A stretch of 64,000 bases of DNA. It comes from Mariprofundus erugo (lineage in GTDB: Bacteria > Pseudomonadota > Zetaproteobacteria > Mariprofundales > Mariprofundaceae). A program made the translations under genes and the position numbers. The notes under the pieces are model-generated. The model was not told the origin of the DNA, did no database searches, and worked only from the letters and a program-made list of their open reading frames with translations. Shown here one piece after another: positions 44,600 through 55,315 of the stretch (positions are counted from its first letter, which is position 1; every line of letters begins with the position of its first letter). Location of the stretch: contig NZ_VBRY01000001.1 in NCBI RefSeq assembly GCF_005818865.1, forward strand, positions 186,001 through 250,000. The letters run 5' to 3'.

Positions 44600-47065
44600 A
44601 TGGTGCCGTCATCCGGTTCCGCTGATGTCAGCTGGTTGCAGTGCCGCCGGTTGCCATTGTTGTGGCCGGTTCTGGCCTGGACGACAGGGCTGGTTTTGGC
44701 CCGCAGTGATCTGGTCGGAGTGGTGCCTGCACTGCTGATATGGCTGCTGTTGCTGCTGCTTTTTGTATGGCAGCACCGGATGGTGGCATTGTGGTTATTG
44801 TTGGGCGGGCTGTGGGGCGCGGCTGATTTGCTGGTGGATGCGGCCCGGGTAAGCGTGACAGCGGACTGGCTGAACGGAGCAGTGACCGCGACTGCCCGAA
44901 TTGATGAAGTTCACCGCGACAGTGCCCTGCAACGTCTGCAGTTGAGTGATATCCGGCGTCAGGATGGTGCGCGCCTGAGTGGCCATGCGCTGCTCTATCT
45001 CTATCACCATGCCGGGGAGTCGTATAGCACGTTTCAGCCCGGTGACCGGATCAGGATGACAGCTCGCTGGCATCGTCCCCGCAACCACCTTAATCCGGGT
45101 GGATTTGATTATCAGGCCTGGTGTTTTGATCACCATATCGCACTGATCGGCAGTGTATCCGCTGGCGTGCAGTTGGCCGGCCGGGATGCTTCACCACTAC
45201 AGAACGGCCGGGCCCGTATTGCCAATGTCATCGGGGGCTTGCCTGCAGACGCCGGCGGGGTGTTGCAGGCACTGCTGCTTGGTGATCGCTCAGGCGTGAC
45301 CGAACCGGTGAAGTCGGTTTTTTCCGCGACCGGAACAGCCCACCTTCTGGCGATTTCGGGGATGCATGTCGGTATGGTGGCGGCATGGATGGCACTGCTT
45401 TTTCGCTGGATGCTGACCCGCAGGGAGGCATGGATTGTGCGCTTGCGAGTGCGTGATGTTGCCATGGCGGCAGGGGTGATCGCTGCAGGCGGTTACGCCA
45501 TGGTTGCAGGCTGGCCATTGCCGGCCATGCGTGCTGCACTGATGCTGGCGGCAGCGGCCATCGCCTGGTTTCTGGCAGCGCGTCATGCGCCGCTGAATAT
45601 TTTGCTGGCAGCACTGGCGTTGATTCTTCTGTTTGATCCGGCGGCGGTTGTCTCGTTATCGCTATGGTTGTCGTTTGCTGCCACAGCCGCTCTGCTGATA
45701 TGGGCGACCCGGATGTTGCAGACAAGTGATCATGAGAGAGCAGTCGGGGTGGCTCGCCTGCGGCGGGCAGTGCCGGCGCTGTTGGTTATCTCCCTGCTGG
45801 CGTTGCTGGCAACACTGCCCGTATCGGTTGCCGCCTTTGGCCGTTTGCCGGTGTATGCACTGGTGGCCAATCTGATGGTGGTTCCCCTGTACTCCCTGCT
45901 GGTGATGCCGCTGGCATTGTCCGGTGAAATATTTGCCCTCCTCGGATGGCATGATGCGGCAGTTGGGTTGATGCAGATTGCCGGCCGGGTGGTACAGATG
46001 GCAACAGCATTGCTGACGTGGCTGACCACGCTGCCGGCCGGTCAGTTGTGGGGAGTATATCCGCCGCTATGGCTCGGAGCCGTCTATATGGCTGGCATGC
46101 TGATGGCGGGCCGGTTGCTTCTGCGCGGACGTCGGCGACTGGCGGGGCTGCTTGCCCTGCTGACGTTGTGTTTTTATCTGCTACGGGTCAGCGATGAGCG
46201 GAGTGTGGATGCGCCACTCTGGGTGGTCTGGGATGTGGGGCAGGGAGCTTCATCAACCCTGCTGCTGCCGGGGGGATATGCCGTCGTGACGGATGTGCCG
46301 GGGCGGCCCGGCAGCCGTATCAATGGCGGTAGCATGGTCGCTGGCGGCATGCGGCAGCTGGGGGTAACCCATGCGGATATGCTGATATTGAGCCATGCCC
46401 AGTCGGATCATCTGGGCGGTGCATGGACGTTGCTGCAGTCACTGAATGTGACCGGGCAGATCGGCTTGCCCGATGTGCCGGCGGTGCATGCCGACCCGGC
46501 CGTGCGTGCCATGATCGCATATGCCCGCGAGCAGCAAATCGGGGTGCGCTGGCTGGCCAGAGGTGATGGCTGGCATGTTGAGCGGGGCGGTCTGGATGTT
46601 CGTTTTGATGTGCTGTGGCCGCCGCGTGGCTTTGCGCCGAAAAATGAAAACAACACATCGCTGGTTGTGGCCGTCAGCTGGGGTGATAAAACGAGGCTGT
46701 TATGGCCGGGGGATATTGAATTGGCAGGGGAACAGGAGCTTGCTGCTGCCGTGGCGGGCGGTGTGGATGCGATGCTGATGCCGCATCATGGTAGTATGAG
46801 CTCCAGCAGTGTCGATTTTGTCCGTATGTTTGCTCCCGGACTGGCGGTTGCCCAGAGTGGCTGGCATAACCGTTATGGCTTGCCAGCGGATGCGGTGATG
46901 CAGCGTTACCGTCAGGCAGGGGCGATCGTGCGCAATAGTGCCGACGGAGCCGTGCTGGTGCGCTGGCCGGCGGCCGGGGGCGGGGCGCCGGAATCGGTTC
47001 AGTGGCAGCAGGCGGCAGGGCGGCGGCAACTGGCTCTGCGCAGTCTTGAAAAGGGCCAATGGTGA
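44600..47065 (+). CDS. comEC: ComEC/Rec2-type DNA uptake channel
   Basis: Inner-membrane protein that carries single-stranded DNA into the cytoplasm during natural transformation. The 821-residue protein is complete: N-terminal helices, an OB-like DUF4131 region (VTATARIDEVHRDSALQRLQL), the competence core with FSATGTAHLLAISGMHVGMVAAWM and GWPLPAMRAALMLAAA, and the C-terminal metallo-beta-lactamase-like nuclease domain (VWDVGQGASSTLL, LILSHAQSDHLGGAW, ENNTSLVVAVSWG, LMPHHGSMSS). It begins 12 nt after ribD. With the PilT-type ATPase nearby, natural competence is possible. Confidence 0.95.
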   Translation: MVPSSGSADVSWLQCRRLPLLWPVLAWTTGLVLARSDLVGVVPALLIWLLLLLLFVWQHRMVALWLLLGGLWGAADLLVDAARVSVTADWLNGAVTATARIDEVHRDSALQRLQLSDIRRQDGARLSGHALLYLYHHAGESYSTFQPGDRIRMTARWHRPRNHLNPGGFDYQAWCFDHHIALIGSVSAGVQLAGRDASPLQNGRARIANVIGGLPADAGGVLQALLLGDRSGVTEPVKSVFSATGTAHLLAISGMHVGMVAAWMALLFRWMLTRREAWIVRLRVRDVAMAAGVIAAGGYAMVAGWPLPAMRAALMLAAAAIAWFLAARHAPLNILLAALALILLFDPAAVVSLSLWLSFAATAALLIWATRMLQTSDHERAVGVARLRRAVPALLVISLLALLATLPVSVAAFGRLPVYALVANLMVVPLYSLLVMPLALSGEIFALLGWHDAAVGLMQIAGRVVQMATALLTWLTTLPAGQLWGVYPPLWLGAVYMAGMLMAGRLLLRGRRRLAGLLALLTLCFYLLRVSDERSVDAPLWVVWDVGQGASSTLLLPGGYAVVTDVPGRPGSRINGGSMVAGGMRQLGVTHADMLILSHAQSDHLGGAWTLLQSLNVTGQIGLPDVPAVHADPAVRAMIAYAREQQIGVRWLARGDGWHVERGGLDVRFDVLWPPRGFAPKNENNTSLVVAVSWGDKTRLLWPGDIELAGEQELAAAVAGGVDAMLMPHHGSMSSSSVDFVRMFAPGLAVAQSGWHNRYGLPADAVMQRYRQAGAIVRNSADGAVLVRWPAAGGGAPESVQWQQAAGRRQLALRSLEKGQW

Positions 47066-47148
47066 CTTTTGCTTACCCATCATGATAATTGCGGCCGCTT
47101 TGGCGGGGTGATGATGACCCGGTATGCTGATAGCGAATGGAGGTGCAG

Positions 47149-47757
47149 GTGATAGAGTTTATTCAACAGGGCGGCACGGTGATGTATTTCCTGCTGGTTG
47201 CATCAATCCTGTCACTGACCATTATTTTTGAGCGTGCATGGAGCCTGCGTCGTTCGGTTGTGATTCCGCTGGGGGTGGTGCAGCAGGTGGAAGCCTCGGT
47301 GCGTGATGGTGATGTGAAGGCCGCGATGACCTTCTGTCAGAATCACAATACAGCGATGAGCCGCATTCTGTGGGTGGCGCTGGCCAACAGAGGCGTACAG
47401 CGCTCGGTGATGAAAGAGATTCTGGAGGAGTCGGGCCGCCAGGAAGTGGCACACCTGGAGCGCTTTGTCGGTGTGCTCGGTGTGATTGCCGCGATTGCGC
47501 CGCTGCTTGGTCTGCTTGGTACCGTGATTGGTATGATTGAGGTGTTTCAGCAGATATCGCTGGTGGGTGTCGGCAAGGCGGACGTGTTGGCAGGCGGTAT
47601 CTCCAAGGCGTTGAATACCACGGCTTTTGGTCTGGCTGTGGCGATTCCGTCGATTGTCGGTTATCGCTTTTACGAGTCGCGTGTGGACCGTTTTGTGCTG
47701 GAGATTGAGCAGCATGCCATGCGCTTTGTCGAGTTGCTGAAGGGAGAGCGTTCGTGA
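47149..47757 (+). CDS. exbB: ExbB/TolQ-family proton-channel subunit
   Basis: Forms, with ExbD, an inner-membrane motor that powers TonB- or Tol-dependent outer-membrane processes. GTG 47149 has GGAGG five bases before it; ATG 47137 overlaps that site and is less likely. Three membrane helices are seen: residues about 8-30 (GGTVMYFLLVASILSLTIIFERAW), and two after a cytoplasmic loop (GVIAAIAPLLGLLGTVIGMIEVF; GGISKALNTTAFGLAVAIPSIVGY). The TTA-GL-VAIP motif is typical. TolQ is the alternative name; no tolA or tonB is nearby. Confidence 0.92.
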   Translation: MIEFIQQGGTVMYFLLVASILSLTIIFERAWSLRRSVVIPLGVVQQVEASVRDGDVKAAMTFCQNHNTAMSRILWVALANRGVQRSVMKEILEESGRQEVAHLERFVGVLGVIAAIAPLLGLLGTVIGMIEVFQQISLVGVGKADVLAGGISKALNTTAFGLAVAIPSIVGYRFYESRVDRFVLEIEQHAMRFVELLKGERS

Positions 47758-48173
47758 AGTTACGTCAGAAAAAACGCGCCGATTATCTGGTGGATATCAC
47801 TCCGCTGGTCGACGTGGTTTTTCTGATGCTGATCTTTTTTATGGTATCCACGACGTTTAATGTCACCTCAAGCCTGAAGCTGGATTTGCCTTCCAGTCAT
47901 GCCACGGCCCAGCAACAGGAGATCAAGCAGGTGACGATTGCCATTAATGCCAATGGCAAGCTGTTTGTACAGGATGAAGCTGTCGCGGATGATGAGTTGC
48001 GGTCGCGTATTCTGAATGCCTCGCACGGGGATCCGAATATGCGGGTGGTGTTGCGTGCCGATGCTGATGCGCGCCACAAACGGGTGGTGTTCGTGCTGGA
48101 TACATTGCGGGGACTGAATATGAGCAAGGTTGGTATTGCAACCTCTGCCACGAGTGAACAGGAGAATCAGTAA
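47754..48173 (+). CDS. exbD: ExbD/TolR-family protein
   Basis: Partner of the ExbB-like protein; starts at GTG inside the upstream stop (GTGA overlap), so translation is coupled. One membrane helix (residues about 15-35) carries the proton-path aspartate in VDITPLVDVVFLMLIFFMV, followed by a periplasmic domain (LPSSHATAQQQEIKQVTIAINANGKLFV split across strands). 139 residues is normal for the family. Confidence 0.93.
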   Translation: MKLRQKKRADYLVDITPLVDVVFLMLIFFMVSTTFNVTSSLKLDLPSSHATAQQQEIKQVTIAINANGKLFVQDEAVADDELRSRILNASHGDPNMRVVLRADADARHKRVVFVLDTLRGLNMSKVGIATSATSEQENQ

Positions 48174-49384
48174 TGCGGATCGTACAGAAGTTCGGTGGGA
48201 CATCGGTTGGCACCATTGCCCGTATCCGTTGCACGGCCGATATCGTTGAGGCAGAGCTTGCGCGCGGCCATCAGGTGGCGGTGGTTGTGTCAGCGATGAG
48301 CGGCGAGACCAACAGGCTGATCGGCCTGGCAACGGAAATGGATGAATTTCCTTGCGAGCGGGAGATGGATGCGCTGGTCGCAACCGGTGAGCAGGTCAGT
48401 GCCGCATTGCTGGCGATTGAGCTTCGCCGTCGCGGTATTGCGGCATTCTCCTATACGGGTGGCCAGGCTGGTGTAGTGACCAGTGGTGACTATAAGCGGG
48501 CGCGTATCAGGGATATTCGCAGCGATCATCTGCAGCTGCAGCTGCAGGCGGGTGAAGTCCCCGTCGTGACCGGTTTTCAGGGTATTGATGAGCATGGCAA
48601 TATCACCACGCTCGGTCGTGGCGGATCGGATACATCGGCTGTGGCACTGGCGGTAGCGGTGAATGCCGATGTATGTGACATCTACACCGATGTGGATGGT
48701 ATCTATACCACTGATCCGCGCATCGTATCAGCAGCGCGCAAGATGGATCGCATTGATTATGAGGAAATGCTGGAATTTGCCTCGCTGGGAGCGAAGGTAT
48801 TGCAGACGCGTTCGGTGGAGTTGGCCATGCGTTATAATATGCCGATACATTTGCGCTCCAGCTTCAGGGATGTTCCGGGAACACTGGTGACAAAAGAGGA
48901 TGATATGATGGAAAGAGCAGCTATTTCCGGCGTGGCCTATAACCGGGATGAGGCCAAAATTACAATTCTGGGCATTCCCGATCATCCGGGCATTGCGGCC
49001 AATGTTTTCGGGCCGGTTGCCGATGCGGGCATCAATGTTGATGTGATCGTGCAGAATGTGTCGGAGCAGGGCTATACCGATATAACCTTCACCGTGCCGC
49101 GCGGCGACTACCATGCGACCATGGAGATCATGCGTGGACTGTGCAGCTCAATTGAGGCGCGCGATGTGCAGGGTGATGCGGGTGTGGCCAAGGTATCGGT
49201 GATCGGTGTCGGTATGCGTTCACATGCAGGCGTTGCCAAAACCATGTTTGATACGCTTGCAGCCGAGGGTGTGAACATCCAGATGATTACGACAAGTGAA
49301 ATCAAGATCACTGTCGTGATCGAAGAGAAATATGTGGAGCTGGCCGTGCGCGCTTTGCATACAGCCTTCGGACTTGATGCGTAA
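48173..49384 (+). CDS. lysC: Aspartate kinase
   Basis: Phosphorylates aspartate, first step towards lysine, threonine and methionine. It overlaps the exbD stop by one base (TAATG). The kinase domain starts IVQKFGGTSVGTIARI, with VVVSAMSGETNRL, TLGRGGSDTSAVALAVAV and CDIYTDVDGIYTTDPRIV. Two ACT domains follow (ITILGIPDHPGIAANVFGPVADAGINVDVIVQN; VSVIGVGMRSHAGVAKTMFDTLA), giving feedback control. 403 residues, monofunctional type. Confidence 0.97.
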   Translation: MRIVQKFGGTSVGTIARIRCTADIVEAELARGHQVAVVVSAMSGETNRLIGLATEMDEFPCEREMDALVATGEQVSAALLAIELRRRGIAAFSYTGGQAGVVTSGDYKRARIRDIRSDHLQLQLQAGEVPVVTGFQGIDEHGNITTLGRGGSDTSAVALAVAVNADVCDIYTDVDGIYTTDPRIVSAARKMDRIDYEEMLEFASLGAKVLQTRSVELAMRYNMPIHLRSSFRDVPGTLVTKEDDMMERAAISGVAYNRDEAKITILGIPDHPGIAANVFGPVADAGINVDVIVQNVSEQGYTDITFTVPRGDYHATMEIMRGLCSSIEARDVQGDAGVAKVSVIGVGMRSHAGVAKTMFDTLAAEGVNIQMITTSEIKITVVIEEKYVELAVRALHTAFGLDA

Positions 49385-49406
49385 AACAGCGATGCAGCTC
49401 TTCTCC

Positions 49407-49435
49407 TTGCATAAAGTCGAATACTCGGCTATTAA
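49407..49435 (+). promoter_or_regulatory. Possible sigma70 promoter of csrA
   Basis: TTGCAT (49407-49412), 17-bp spacer, TATTAA (49430-49435), just after the lysC stop and 22 nt before the csrA start. Confidence 0.45.
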
Positions 49436-49436
49436 G

Positions 49437-49456
49437 GGTATCCGACAGGAGATACC
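49437..49456 (+). promoter_or_regulatory. csrA leader hairpin with AGGA in the loop
   Basis: GGTATC (49437-49442) pairs with GATACC (49451-49456), leaving the loop CGACAGGA; the stem ends on the base before the ATG. The ribosome-binding site AGGAG runs from the loop into the stem. ACAGGA displayed in a loop is the preferred target of CsrA itself, so autorepression is likely. Confidence 0.65.
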
Positions 49457-49618
49457 ATGCTGATTTTGACACGTAAGAAGGGTGAAACCATTGCCATCGG
49501 CGACAACATTCAGATTCAGGTGCTGAATGTGAAGGGCGGCCAGGTTCGTATCGGTATCGAGGCACCGCGCGATGTGCATGTTGATCGGGAGGAGCGTCTC
49601 GAGACCTCGGATAAATGA
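49457..49618 (+). CDS. csrA: Carbon storage regulator CsrA
   Basis: A 53-residue RNA-binding dimer that blocks or stabilises target mRNAs at GGA motifs. The sequence begins [18 protein letters not shown] and contains [22 protein letters not shown], including the RNA-contacting Arg44-equivalent in DREE. Translation is from ATG 49457 after AGGAG. It follows lysC, a common genomic place. It is short but complete. Confidence 0.97.
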   Translation: MLILTRKKGETIAIGDNIQIQVLNVKGGQVRIGIEAPRDVHVDREERLETSDK

Positions 49619-49656
49619 AGCGGATGCTTCTGCCGGTTCGTTCTTGCTGAACCAGT

Positions 49657-49685
49657 GCCGGGTCACCTGTGGCCCGGCTTTTTAT
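49657..49685 (+). terminator. Terminator after csrA
   Basis: GCCGGG (49657-49662) pairs with CCCGGC (49673-49678), with additional CAC/GTG pairs inside, followed by TTTTTATTTT. Confidence 0.9.
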
Positions 49686-49689
49686 TTTC

Positions 49690-51816
<2,127 letters not shown>

Positions 51817-51823
51817 TCGTTCA

Positions 51824-51857
51824 GCAGGGACGGCGTTAACAGCCGTCCCTGCTTTTT
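51824..51857 (+). terminator. Strong terminator after thiC
   Basis: GCAGGGACGGC (51824-51834) and GCCGTCCCTGC (51842-51852) form a perfect 11-bp stem with a 7-nt loop, followed by TTTTT. Confidence 0.95.
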
Positions 51858-51954
51858 CAGGCTCATCGCGCATGAGCGGGAAATATGGCTGAAGAAAGTT
51901 TTTGATTTCCTGTACGCGATACGATGCTTTTAAAGCGACACGGCTACTCTGCCA

Positions 51955-51984
51955 GGGAGATGCTGATTGATTGCCCTCCCGGGA
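51955..51984 (+). repeat. Dispersed intergenic repeat, copy C (short fragment)
   Basis: GGGAGATGCTGATTGATTGC plus ten further bases resemble the first 30 nt of copies A, B and D; similarity then stops. It lies in the gene-free stretch 51858-52375. The remainder of that stretch shows no convincing gene. The most open frame (51924-52220, plus) has no ribosome-binding site. Confidence 0.5.
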
Positions 51985-52375
51985 GTCTGTCGTACTTAAC
52001 TCAAATCTACTGCGCGGCAGGGATAGCGGCCCAAAATGCCCCGGGCTTTTGTCGCATAGTCACCACTATGCTCCTCAATCCCGGAATATTTTTTCTTGCA
52101 GACATTGCTATCGCGCCATTTGAGGCCATGCCATGGCTTCAAATGGCTTGCTCCTGCTTGCTCCGGATTGCTGAAGTCCGACAGGCTCCTGGCCGCTGCA
52201 TCCGCAGCCTTTTTCTGTAGTGAATCACCCTATGCGGCCAATCTATAGGGGGGATCAAGCGGCATCAGCTTATCTTTACCGGCACTGGTTCCAGGGCTTT
52301 CGCGATGAACCCATCTATCAGGGTTTTACTCAGCCGCATTGTGGTTATACTATGCGTGGGTACTAGGAGGGGACG

Positions 52376-52840
52376 ATGCCATATTCAAGGGTTTATGCTC
52401 GCGATATCATGAATGCAGAACCGCCGTGCTGTCTTCCCGGCCTGAATATTCATGAGCTGGCTCAGCGCTTTGCCGATGAGAACATCACGGGGCTTCTTGT
52501 GGTGGATGAGGAGCAGTCGCTGATCGGAGTAGTGACTGAAACAGATCTGATCGATCAGCAGAAAAATCTGCATGTGCCGACAGCTGTGGCACTGTTTGAT
52601 ATGGTGATCCCGATGGGAGAATCACAGTTCGAGGAAGAGCTGACACGGTTGAAGGCGATTACGGCCGGTGAACTGGCCAGCGTGGATGTGAAAACAGTGG
52701 GGCCGGATGTGGAGCTGAGCGAAATTGCCTCCATCATGGGTGATAACAGTGTGCATCACCTTCCGGTTCTTGATGGCGATGTTGTGATCGGTCTGATCTG
52801 CAAGCATGATGTCATCAAGGCTCTGGTCACTTACCGCTAA
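52376..52840 (+). CDS. Tandem CBS-domain protein
   Basis: A 154-residue stand-alone Bateman module. CBS 1 runs over residues about 5-62 (ARDIMNAEPPCCLPG...ENITGLLVVDEEQSLIGVVTETDLI), CBS 2 over about 95-150 (VDVKTVGPDVELSEIASIMGDNSVHHLPVLDGDVVIGLICKHDV). Such modules bind adenine nucleotides and regulate a partner, not identified here. AGGAGGGGACG precedes the ATG. tsaE follows after 6 nt. Confidence 0.93.
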   Translation: MPYSRVYARDIMNAEPPCCLPGLNIHELAQRFADENITGLLVVDEEQSLIGVVTETDLIDQQKNLHVPTAVALFDMVIPMGESQFEEELTRLKAITAGELASVDVKTVGPDVELSEIASIMGDNSVHHLPVLDGDVVIGLICKHDVIKALVTYR

Positions 52841-52846
52841 TCCGGA

Positions 52847-53269
52847 GTGCAGTTTCTGGCGGTCAATGAGGCTGCGACGGTTGAGGTGGCCTGTGGACTG
52901 GCTGCCCGACTGAAGGCCGGTGATGTTGTGGCCCTGCATGGCGATCTCGGTGCAGGCAAAAGCTTTTTTTCCCGTGCGGTGATGCGGGCTCTGGGTGTCA
53001 GGGATCAGGCTCTGCCCAGTCCAACGTTTGCCATTATTCAGGAGTATGATGCGGATGGTTGTCGTGTCGCACATATGGACTGGTACAGGCTTGATGATGC
53101 CGAGGAGATAGAAATGCTCGGTGTTCGTGATTATTTTCAGCCACCATGGATTTGTCTGATTGAATGGCCCGGGAGGGCGCCGGCTCTGTTGCCCGGGTCG
53201 GTCATATCGGTGCATTTGCAATGTTGTGATGATCATGCCGATGCCAGACGCATCGACATTGATGGCTGA
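52847..53269 (+). CDS. tsaE: TsaE, ATPase of tRNA t6A synthesis
   Basis: ATPase that works with TsaB and TsaD to add threonylcarbamoyl to A37 of ANN-reading tRNAs. The 140-residue protein starts at GTG 52847. Walker A is LHGDLGAGKSFFSRAVMRAL, followed by LPSPTFAIIQEYDA, HMDWYRLDDAEEIEMLGVRDYF and LIEWPGRAPALLP, all family hallmarks. Confidence 0.95.
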   Translation: MQFLAVNEAATVEVACGLAARLKAGDVVALHGDLGAGKSFFSRAVMRALGVRDQALPSPTFAIIQEYDADGCRVAHMDWYRLDDAEEIEMLGVRDYFQPPWICLIEWPGRAPALLPGSVISVHLQCCDDHADARRIDIDG

Positions 53270-53283
53270 TGCTGTGCTCGATA

Positions 53284-53450
53284 AGGGAGATGCTGATTTA
53301 TTGCCTTCCTGGCAAAAATCAGTTCGCAAAGACAAAAGCGTGACAAAGAGGCAGGAAGCCGATTGGACGGCCAAAGGCCGCCCGAAGGGCGAGGGCATGA
53401 TGCCAGAGTCATTTTATCTTTGCTTACAAATCAAGTGCTTACGCGTCTAA
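53284..53450 (+). repeat. Dispersed intergenic repeat, copy B
   Basis: Copy B, aligned without gaps to copy A (20344-20490), about 92 percent identical by eye over 145 nt. Both keep one frame open for about 49 codons (53-residue-like string with ADWTAKGRP and GEGMMPESF), and a second short frame MLIYCLPGKNQ; neither has a spaced ribosome-binding site. The repeat fills the gap between tsaE and the GTPase gene. Confidence 0.8.
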
Positions 53451-53513
53451 TTTGGCGAGCCGTCCATGGCTCGCTCGGAAGCGCCGAATGAATCAACGCT
53501 TCCTAAGGGGATC

Positions 53514-54047
53514 ATGTTGGAAAAACGGGTTGTAAAACTGGTGGTTGCCGGACCGGTCAATGCAGGGAAATCGACACTGATTCGCAGTGTCAGTGATGTG
53601 CCGGTGCTGTGTACCAATGAAATTGCCTGTGATGATGTTGCCGAGCTTAAGGAGTATACGACCGTCGCGATGGATCATGGCATCTGTTATCAGCAGGCGG
53701 ATGCAGAGATTCATCTCTACGGGACTCCGGGGCAGCGCCGTTTTGATTTTATGTGGGAGATCCTGGCGGTCGGAGCGGATGGCATTGTCTTTCTTGTTGA
53801 TGGTTCCGACCCGGCATCGATTGCCGAGGTCAGCTATATTCACGACTACTTTCTGCGTCAGTCAGCCTTGCCATTTGTCGTAGGCATCAGTCGCCATGAC
53901 CCGGCATCTCTCTCCGGGAACCGCGCTGCGATTGCCGGTCATCTCGATATTCCTGCCGAGCTGGTCTTTGCCTGCGATCCGAGAAGTGCCAGTGAGTCGA
54001 AGGCGCTGCTTCATTCACTTTATGAGCGACTGGTGGCAACCGCCTGA
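53514..54047 (+). CDS. Small Ras-like GTPase (MglA/Gtr-type ATP/GTP-binding protein)
   Basis: A 177-residue GTPase; ATG 53514 follows AAGGGG. The P-loop is VVAGPVNAGKSTLIRSVSD, the switch I Thr lies around EYTTVAMDHG, the switch II region is LYGTPGQRRFDFMW (the usual Asp-x-x-Gly is altered to Tyr-Gly-Thr-Pro-Gly), and the specificity region reads GISRHDP rather than NKxD. This family of small bacterial GTPases is often found beside motility or type IV pilus genes; the neighbouring PilU-like ATPase and PilZ protein fit. The base specificity is uncertain. Confidence 0.85.
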   Translation: MLEKRVVKLVVAGPVNAGKSTLIRSVSDVPVLCTNEIACDDVAELKEYTTVAMDHGICYQQADAEIHLYGTPGQRRFDFMWEILAVGADGIVFLVDGSDPASIAEVSYIHDYFLRQSALPFVVGISRHDPASLSGNRAAIAGHLDIPAELVFACDPRSASESKALLHSLYERLVATA

Positions 54048-54069
54048 GTCGCTCTTCGGTTGTCGTCGA

Positions 54070-55236
54070 TCAGATACTCAGCTTGAAATTACCATCATGA
54101 TCGGGACGGTTGTTTTGCAGGATATCATCGGCACTGCCTTTCTCCCCACTGCTGCGATCGCCTCCGATCGATGCCATTTTCATTTGCAGTCGGAGATTGT
54201 TGGCTGAATCGGCATTGCGCAGTGCCTCTATATCGGAGATGCGGCCGGACTGCCAGAGATTGAACAGAGCCTGGTCAAATGTCTGCATGCCCTGTTGCTC
54301 GCCTGCCGCCATCGCCTCCTTGATGGTATCCACTTCACCTTTAAGGATCAGATCGGCAATACGGGGGGTGTTGATCAGAATCTCAATGGCTGCCGCCCGC
54401 GAGCCGTCGACCGTTTTGATCAGTCGCTGAGACAGAATCGCACGCAGGTTCAGGGAGAGGTTCATGCTGACCTGCTGGTGCAGCTCTTCCGGGAAGAAGT
54501 TGAGAATGCGGTCCAGAGCCTGATTGGCATTATTGGCATGCAGGGTGGACATGGCCAGGTGACCGGTTTCAGCAAAAGAGATGGCGTGCTCCATGGTGTC
54601 GCGATCGCGGATCTCGCCGAGCAGAATCACATCCGGTGCTTGCCGGAGGGTGTTTTTCAGTGCCCGCTGAAATGAGATGGTATCCGATCCTACCTCTCGC
54701 TGGGTGACATAGCTCTTTTTATGGCTGTGCATGAATTCGACCGGATCCTCGATGGTGATGATGTGACCGGCCTGTGAGCTGTTGCGGTGATCGATCATGG
54801 CTGCCATGGATGATGATTTACCCGACCCGGTCGCTCCGACCATCAATACCAGGCCGCGTTTGCTCATGACGATATCCTTGAATATTTCCGGTAATCCAAG
54901 TTGATCGATGGTCGGGATTTCGGTGGTGATCTGGCGAATGACCATGCCGACCGTGCCGCGCTGGCGATAGATGTTGACACGGAAGCGTCCCATGCCGGGC
55001 AGGGCGGTGGAGAGATTCATCTCCATCTCATTGGCAAAGTCGGCCTTCTGTTTCTCGCTCATCAGGTCGCCGGCCAGTTTCTCGAGCAGGCCGGGGCTTA
55101 ACGGACTGTCTCCAAGCCTGCGGATGCTGCCCTGAATGCGATAGCCGGGTGGAGCTCCGGCCATCAGATAGAGATCGGATGCGGATTGATCCACCATGAC
55201 GCTGAGCAGTTGCCGGATTGAGAGTTGGTCTGTCAT
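54070..55236 (-). CDS. pilU: PilT/PilU-type pilus retraction ATPase
   Basis: Hexameric secretion-type ATPase that depolymerises type IV pili. The 388-residue protein has the N-terminal PAS-like domain (LYLMAGAPPGYRIQGSIRRLGD), Walker A LMVGATGSGKSSSMAAM, Asp box ITIEDPVEFMHSH, Walker B VILLGEIRDRDTMEHAI and His box GHLAMSTLHANNANQALDRI. The C-terminal extension (about 340-388) and motif variant EIRDRDTME point to PilU rather than PilT. No other pil gene is in the window. Confidence 0.9.
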   Translation of the reverse strand: MTDQLSIRQLLSVMVDQSASDLYLMAGAPPGYRIQGSIRRLGDSPLSPGLLEKLAGDLMSEKQKADFANEMEMNLSTALPGMGRFRVNIYRQRGTVGMVIRQITTEIPTIDQLGLPEIFKDIVMSKRGLVLMVGATGSGKSSSMAAMIDHRNSSQAGHIITIEDPVEFMHSHKKSYVTQREVGSDTISFQRALKNTLRQAPDVILLGEIRDRDTMEHAISFAETGHLAMSTLHANNANQALDRILNFFPEELHQQVSMNLSLNLRAILSQRLIKTVDGSRAAAIEILINTPRIADLILKGEVDTIKEAMAAGEQQGMQTFDQALFNLWQSGRISDIEALRNADSANNLRLQMKMASIGGDRSSGEKGSADDILQNNRPDHDGNFKLSI

Positions 55237-55315
55237 ATGTTTGTGCCTCCGCAGGCTTTAGCGGACCAGCCATGGCCCTGCTGGATAGAGTGGTGCGATC
55301 CCGTCCATGCTGTGG

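Noticed and set aside
51924-52220. 98-codon plus-strand frame in the thiC-CBS gap
   Set aside because: No ribosome-binding site, begins across repeat fragment C and has no recognisable domain. The opposite strand is also fairly open (ending GRYPCRAVDLS), so coding by either strand is unproven.
53466-53513. Upstream ATG giving a 16-residue longer GTPase
   Set aside because: The extra part is translated from the tail of the dispersed repeat; ATG 53514 has a ribosome-binding site and begins the P-loop domain correctly.
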